Shown here: positions 6,232-9,258 of the stretch, piece after piece | How positions within the stretch are numbered: the first letter of the stretch is position 1 | Layout of the letters: each line of letters begins with the position of its first letter | NCBI GenBank assembly: GCA_946480685.1 | Contig: CAMLLI010000105.1 | Coordinates: 1-9,258, forward strand | DNA: 9,258 nt | DNA from: an uncultured Flammeovirgaceae bacterium | GTDB taxonomy: Bacteria > Bacteroidota > Bacteroidia > Cytophagales > Cyclobacteriaceae | Direction: 5' to 3' | Notes under the pieces: generated by a model | The model's input: the letters and a program-made list of their open reading frames with translations, nothing else | The model's database searches: none | What the model was told of the DNA's origin: nothing | Made by a program: the position numbers and the translations under genes

Positions 6232-6251
6232 ATAGGTAAAATATCACCTAT
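6232..6251 (+). repeat. Short inverted repeat over the BNR-gene start
   Basis: ATAGGT (6232-6237) and ACCTAT (6246-6251) are perfect reverse complements around an eight-base A/T-rich loop. The right arm includes the first two bases of the ATG at 6250, and the left arm holds the only AGG near the start. The predicted stem is weak (6 bp), so its effect on translation is uncertain. Confidence 0.45.
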
Positions 6252-7476
6252 GCACAAAGTATCTACTACTCTCCTTATTCTTCTGAATGTTGTTTGTTCT
6301 ATAGCCCAGGTTAAAAACACACGGATCATTGAATCGGAAAACCCGGGCAACGTCAGCATCGCTTTCAATGCAAAAAATAGTCAGAATGTAACGGCCGCGC
6401 TGGGCAACGTTGTATATTATAGTATAGATGGCGGAGGAGCATGGGAGCGAAGCGCCACGACCTTTCCAACCGGTGCGCAGTCTACATTGATCGCCGACAG
6501 CAAAGGTGACTTGTATTTCTTCCTTCAACGTACAGAGGGCGGCACTAGCAAAATTATAAGCTATACTTCCGGGGATGGCGGAAAAAGCTGGAGTGAAGGC
6601 GTGCCCGTACATGCAGCATCTGCAAAAGACCAGGTGGCTCCCAGTGTTACCCTGGATGACAAGAATAATATTTACCTCACCTATACACAGTTCGACAAAT
6701 ATAGCAGCAGCGATGCCAGCTGCCTCTCACATGTGAAACTCACCACGTCCTCAAGCGGAAAAAAATGGAGTACACCGCTCGAGCTTTCGCAAACACCGGG
6801 CAATTGTATAGACGATCACAATACCGTAGCGGGTAGTATGGCCGTTGTGAGCTCCGATGGTAAAGAGTATTGCACATGGTCTAATCAGAATAAAATATAC
6901 CTCGACCGTTCCTTCAATGGTAAAATATGGTTGACAAATGATATTGCGATCATCCGGCAGTCGGAAGGCTGCGATGATCATGTAGCCGGGGGAAAACGCT
7001 GTGCTACCGTACCGGTTATTTCAACCGACCGAAGTAAAAGTCCTTATAAAGGAAGCCTGTACCTCGTTTGGTCTGACTGGATGCGCAGCGATCAGGATGT
7101 GTTATTTGTACGCTCGCATAACTTTGGCGATAACTGGACATCCCTTTTAAAAATAAATGATGTGGAGGCCGGCCATCAGTATAATCCATGGCTGGCGGTA
7201 GACCAGACTACAGGGTATGTATATATACTATATTTCAATCGTAATGAGGAGGGTATGACTGATGTATACCTGTCGTATTCAATAGACGGTGGCTCCAGTT
7301 TCAAGAATGTAAAAGTCAGCGAAAGCACTTTTAAGACAGAAGGTGCTGCGAATGTAAGTTGCCATATAACGGCTGGTAAAGGAACGATTGTAACGGCATG
7401 GACGCGAATTGACCAGGGGAAAACATCTATACTGACATCGGTTATCAAACACGAGGATCTCGCAAAGATAAAGTGA
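6250..7476 (+). CDS. Secreted Asp-box (BNR/sialidase-fold) beta-propeller protein
   Basis: The 408-residue product starts with a Sec signal (MHKVSTTLLILLNVVCSIAQ, cut near Ala19/Gln20). It carries a series of Asp-box motifs (S-x-D-G-G-x-x-W): SIDGGGAW at 58-65, SGDGGKSW at 107-114, degenerate SSSGKKW at 167-173, SFNGKIW at 221-227, SHNFGDNW at 289-296 and SIDGGSSF at 343-351. Spacing of about 50-65 residues fits a six-bladed propeller of the sialidase superfamily. I do not see the F/Y-R-I-P motif or an arginine triad, so sialidase activity is not supported; the protein may bind or cleave another extracellular glycan or protein. Mature cysteines at 158, 186, 208, 241, 251 and 371 could form disulfides, which would suit an envelope location. 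No C-terminal sorting domain is seen. The 106-base gap before it contains a palindrome, CCGTTAACGG (6145-6154), and no clear promoter. Its TGA lies inside the downstream hairpin. Confidence 0.85.
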   Translation: MHKVSTTLLILLNVVCSIAQVKNTRIIESENPGNVSIAFNAKNSQNVTAALGNVVYYSIDGGGAWERSATTFPTGAQSTLIADSKGDLYFFLQRTEGGTSKIISYTSGDGGKSWSEGVPVHAASAKDQVAPSVTLDDKNNIYLTYTQFDKYSSSDASCLSHVKLTTSSSGKKWSTPLELSQTPGNCIDDHNTVAGSMAVVSSDGKEYCTWSNQNKIYLDRSFNGKIWLTNDIAIIRQSEGCDDHVAGGKRCATVPVISTDRSKSPYKGSLYLVWSDWMRSDQDVLFVRSHNFGDNWTSLLKINDVEAGHQYNPWLAVDQTTGYVYILYFNRNEEGMTDVYLSYSIDGGSSFKNVKVSESTFKTEGAANVSCHITAGKGTIVTAWTRIDQGKTSILTSVIKHEDLAKIK

Positions 7477-7509
7477 TCGTTATCAACTCCTGCGAGTTGA
7501 TAACGATCA
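7474..7509. terminator. Shared bidirectional terminator hairpin
   Basis: TGATCGTTATCAACTC (7474-7489) and GAGTTGATAACGATCA (7494-7509) form a perfect 16-bp stem with a four-base loop. The first three bases are the stop codon of the BNR gene, and the far end is 8 bases from the stop of the convergent dsbA-like gene. The - strand side is followed by a T-rich stretch (CTTTATCTTTG); the + strand side has only ATATTCT. Its place in a 41-base gap between converging genes suggests it ends both transcripts. Confidence 0.8.
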
Positions 7510-7517
7510 ATATTCTA

Positions 7518-8225
7518 CTAACAGTTTTTGCCGTCTACATCACAAGCTTCTCCCGTAGTTACTTCCTGACTCACTTCTTTGAACACTTGTACAAAGGTCT
7601 CCGGAGTCTGCGCGCCTGAAACTCCATATTTACTGTTGATGATATAGAAAGGTACTCCGCTAATGCCCAGCTTGGACATTTCTTTTTCCATTGCCGCTAT
7701 ATTTTTCAATGCATTTTCGTCTGCTAAAAGTAACGCTACCGATTCGCGTTCAAGACCGGCCTGCACGGCTACTGCGATCAGATTTTCATCATTACTCAGA
7801 TCAACGCCTTCTGTAAAATATGCTTTAAAGAGATCCTCAACAACGGCCAGTTCTTTACCCTTCAGCTTGGCGAGCTGTACAATAGCATGGGCTTTGCGCG
7901 TATTGGGAGATATGTTTTGTTTATCGAAATTAAACGTTAAGCCTTCCGCAGCAGCTACTTGAGTGGTATGATTGGTGATCTGCTCGTAACGATCTTCACT
8001 TCCGAATTTATCTACGAGGTAAGCTCTTTGGTTGGCACCCTGTGCAGGCATCTGCGGGTTCAGTTCAAACGGATGATACTCCACTTCGAAAGTATATTCA
8101 GACGAAAGTTGCTGCATCGCTTTCTCCAGCCTGCGTTTACCGATGTAACACCACGGGCATACTACATCTGAAACGACATCGATCTTGATAACAGGCTTGT
8201 TTAAAATTGTTATAGGCTTATTCAT
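7518..8225 (-). CDS. FrnE-like DsbA-family dithiol oxidoreductase
   Basis: The 235-residue product belongs to the DsbA / 2-hydroxychromene-2-carboxylate isomerase-like thioredoxin family, FrnE branch, cytoplasmic because no signal peptide is present. The signature SDVVCPWCYIGKRRLEKA gives the active-site pair Cys23/Cys26 (CPWC). HPFELNP at 51-57 and SGVPFYIIN at 189-197, with the cis-proline loop residue Pro192, are typical. The middle (105-180) is the all-helical insertion of DsbA proteins. The C-terminus ends GEACDVDGKNC, with a second pair, Cys228 and Cys235, on a flexible tail. From memory, Deinococcus FrnE also carries a second cysteine pair beside its CXXC. The frame stays open to an ATG at 8327, but the extra 34 residues look unlike the family; ATG 8225 starts just before the beta-strand leading to CPWC. 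The likely role is thiol-disulfide exchange under oxidative stress (family knowledge). It is divergent from ahcY and convergent with the BNR gene. Confidence 0.87.
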   Translation of the reverse strand: MNKPITILNKPVIKIDVVSDVVCPWCYIGKRRLEKAMQQLSSEYTFEVEYHPFELNPQMPAQGANQRAYLVDKFGSEDRYEQITNHTTQVAAAEGLTFNFDKQNISPNTRKAHAIVQLAKLKGKELAVVEDLFKAYFTEGVDLSNDENLIAVAVQAGLERESVALLLADENALKNIAAMEKEMSKLGISGVPFYIINSKYGVSGAQTPETFVQVFKEVSQEVTTGEACDVDGKNC

Positions 8226-8337
8226 GTATATTTCTTTGTTCAATGTCAAACATGGAACGTATTTCAATAGTTCAGTCCATAGACTGTTGTCAAGGTTTTC
8301 GGGACGTTTCCCTTCATGAAATATCAAACCTTTGTTG

Positions 8338-8345
8338 TACTTTTG
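8338..8345 (+). promoter_or_regulatory. Promoter -7 box of ahcY
   Basis: TACTTTTG matches the Bacteroidota -7 consensus TAnnTTTG exactly and lies 34 bases before the ATG, giving a leader of roughly 30 bases. No clean -33 TTG is seen at the usual distance; TTC at 8313-8315 is the closest. A leader this short leaves no room for a known S-adenosylhomocysteine riboswitch. Confidence 0.55.
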
Positions 8346-8379
8346 TGTTCCCAGTTAAAAGAAAAAATCCATATATAAC

Positions 8380-9258
8380 ATGACCGTAGACGAAAAACTC
8401 AATTTCAAGGTAAAAGACCTGTCCCTGGCTGCCTGGGGTCGTAAAGAAATCACGTTAGCAGAGGCTGAAATGCCGGGTTTGATGGCTCTTCGCGAAGAGT
8501 TTGGTAAACAGAAACCATTGAAGGATGCGCGCATCGCGGGCTGTCTTCACATGACGATCCAGACTGCTGTATTGATCGAAACACTGGTTGAGCTTGGTGC
8601 AGAAGTATCGTGGTCATCCTGCAATATTTTCTCTACGCAGGATCATGCCGCGGCTGCTATTGCTGCTGCCGGAATCCCTGTATTTGCCTGGAAAGGTATG
8701 AATGAAAAAGAGTTTGACTGGTGTATCGAGCAAACGCTTCATGCTTTTAAAGGTGGCAAGCCTTTGAATATGATCCTGGATGATGGCGGTGATCTTACCA
8801 ACATGGTACTCGATCGTTTCCCTGAACTCGTAGCCGGTATCAGAGGTATATCTGAAGAAACAACTACCGGTGTACACCGTCTTGTTGAGCGTATGCACAA
8901 TGGTAAACTTCCATTGCCTGCTATCAACATCAACGACTCGGTAACAAAATCAAAATTCGATAACAAATACGGTTGTAAAGAATCCTGTGTGGATGCTATC
9001 CGCAGGGCAACTGATGTTATGATTGCTGGTAAAGTAGCAGTTGTAGCAGGATATGGCGATGTAGGTAAAGGTTCTGCTGCTTCGTTGCGTGGTGCCGGTG
9101 CCCGTGTTATTGTAACGGAGATCGATCCAATCTGTGCACTGCAGGCCGCTATGGATGGTTATGCTGTGAAGAAGATGGATGATGCCGTGAAAGAAGCCGA
9201 CATTGTAGTTACTGCAACCGGTAACTTCAACATCGTGGTTGAGCGTCACTTCCTCAGC
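8380..9258 (+). CDS. ahcY: S-adenosylhomocysteine hydrolase, N-terminal part
   Basis: The frame runs from ATG 8380 to the end of the window (293 codons); full-length family members have about 430-475 residues, so the last third is missing. The enzyme hydrolyses S-adenosylhomocysteine to adenosine and homocysteine with tightly bound NAD, clearing the product of methylation reactions in the cytoplasm. Visible hallmarks are [16 protein letters not shown] (54-69, substrate-binding His57), [15 protein letters not shown] (79-93), DDGGDLT (134-140), [24 protein letters not shown] (186-198, with catalytic Lys190 and Asp194, equivalent to human Lys186/Asp190) and the NAD loop GYGDVGKG (224-231), followed by [15 protein letters not shown]. 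The codon AAC ATG start follows an AT-rich leader without a Shine-Dalgarno sequence. Isoleucine is almost always ATC or ATT (one ATA in about 20), as expected for a highly expressed gene and unlike the cluster at the left. It is divergent from the dsbA-like gene. Confidence 0.97.
   Translation, partial: MTVDEKLNFKVKDLSLAAWGRKEITLAEAEMPGLMALREEFGKQKPLKDARIAGCLHMTIQTAVLIETLVELGAEVSWSSCNIFSTQDHAAAAIAAAGIPVFAWKGMNEKEFDWCIEQTLHAFKGGKPLNMILDDGGDLTNMVLDRFPELVAGIRGISEETTTGVHRLVERMHNGKLPLPAININDSVTKSKFDNKYGCKESCVDAIRRATDVMIAGKVAVVAGYGDVGKGSAASLRGAGARVIVTEIDPICALQAAMDGYAVKKMDDAVKEADIVVTATGNFNIVVERHFLS

Noticed and set aside
8226..8327. N-terminal extension of the FrnE-like protein to ATG 8327
   Set aside because: The 34 added residues do not resemble the family and would occupy most of the short divergent promoter region shared with ahcY.
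8346..8379. S-adenosylhomocysteine riboswitch before ahcY
   Set aside because: The leader implied by the -7 box is about 30 AT-rich bases, too short and without the required GC-rich pseudoknot.
8614..9249. Open - strand frames opposite ahcY
   Set aside because: They are antisense to a highly conserved enzyme whose frame explains the sequence completely.

Overview
The window looks like chromosomal DNA from a member of the Bacteroidota, probably of the Cytophagales type (inference). The signs are: genes with no clear Shine-Dalgarno sequence, a TAnnTTTG-type -7 box before ahcY, a Bacteroidota-style lipoprotein and several secreted proteins of families typical of this phylum, one of them ending like a type IX secretion sorting domain. 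I saw no tRNA, rRNA, insertion sequence, CRISPR array or phage gene.

Left part (1-3746, + strand): four genes overlap head to tail by 20, 4 and 4 bases and should be one translationally coupled operon that begins upstream of the window. They are the C-terminus of a phytoene-desaturase-like FAD oxidoreductase, a membrane-anchored C45-type Ntn hydrolase/acyltransferase, an AcpS-type phosphopantetheinyl transferase and a PaaK-like adenylate-forming CoA ligase. Together they look like the end of a biosynthetic cluster working on ACP- or CoA-bound acyl or aryl groups. The best guess is a flexirubin (aryl polyene/dialkylresorcinol) pigment cluster; the diagnostic polyene and resorcinol genes would lie outside the window.

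Middle (3747-5741, - strand): two single-gene units, a coiled-coil lipoprotein and a small secreted protein of unknown function. Each is followed by a hairpin with a T-rich tail on the - strand. A 265-base divergent spacer separates them from the next + strand genes.

Right part (5742-9258): a 133-residue secreted protein that resembles a free-standing type IX sorting domain, a secreted Asp-box (BNR/sialidase-fold) beta-propeller protein, and then, across a 16-bp perfect hairpin shared by the convergent gene ends, a FrnE-like DsbA-family dithiol oxidoreductase on the - strand. Divergent from it is ahcY (S-adenosylhomocysteine hydrolase), cut by the window end after 293 codons and preceded by a good Bacteroidota -7 box.

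The points most worth a second look are the C45/AcpS/PaaK cluster tail, two inverted repeats that both end inside the ATG of a secreted-protein gene, the mini sorting-domain protein, and a marked isoleucine codon-context bias present in the cluster genes but absent from ahcY.
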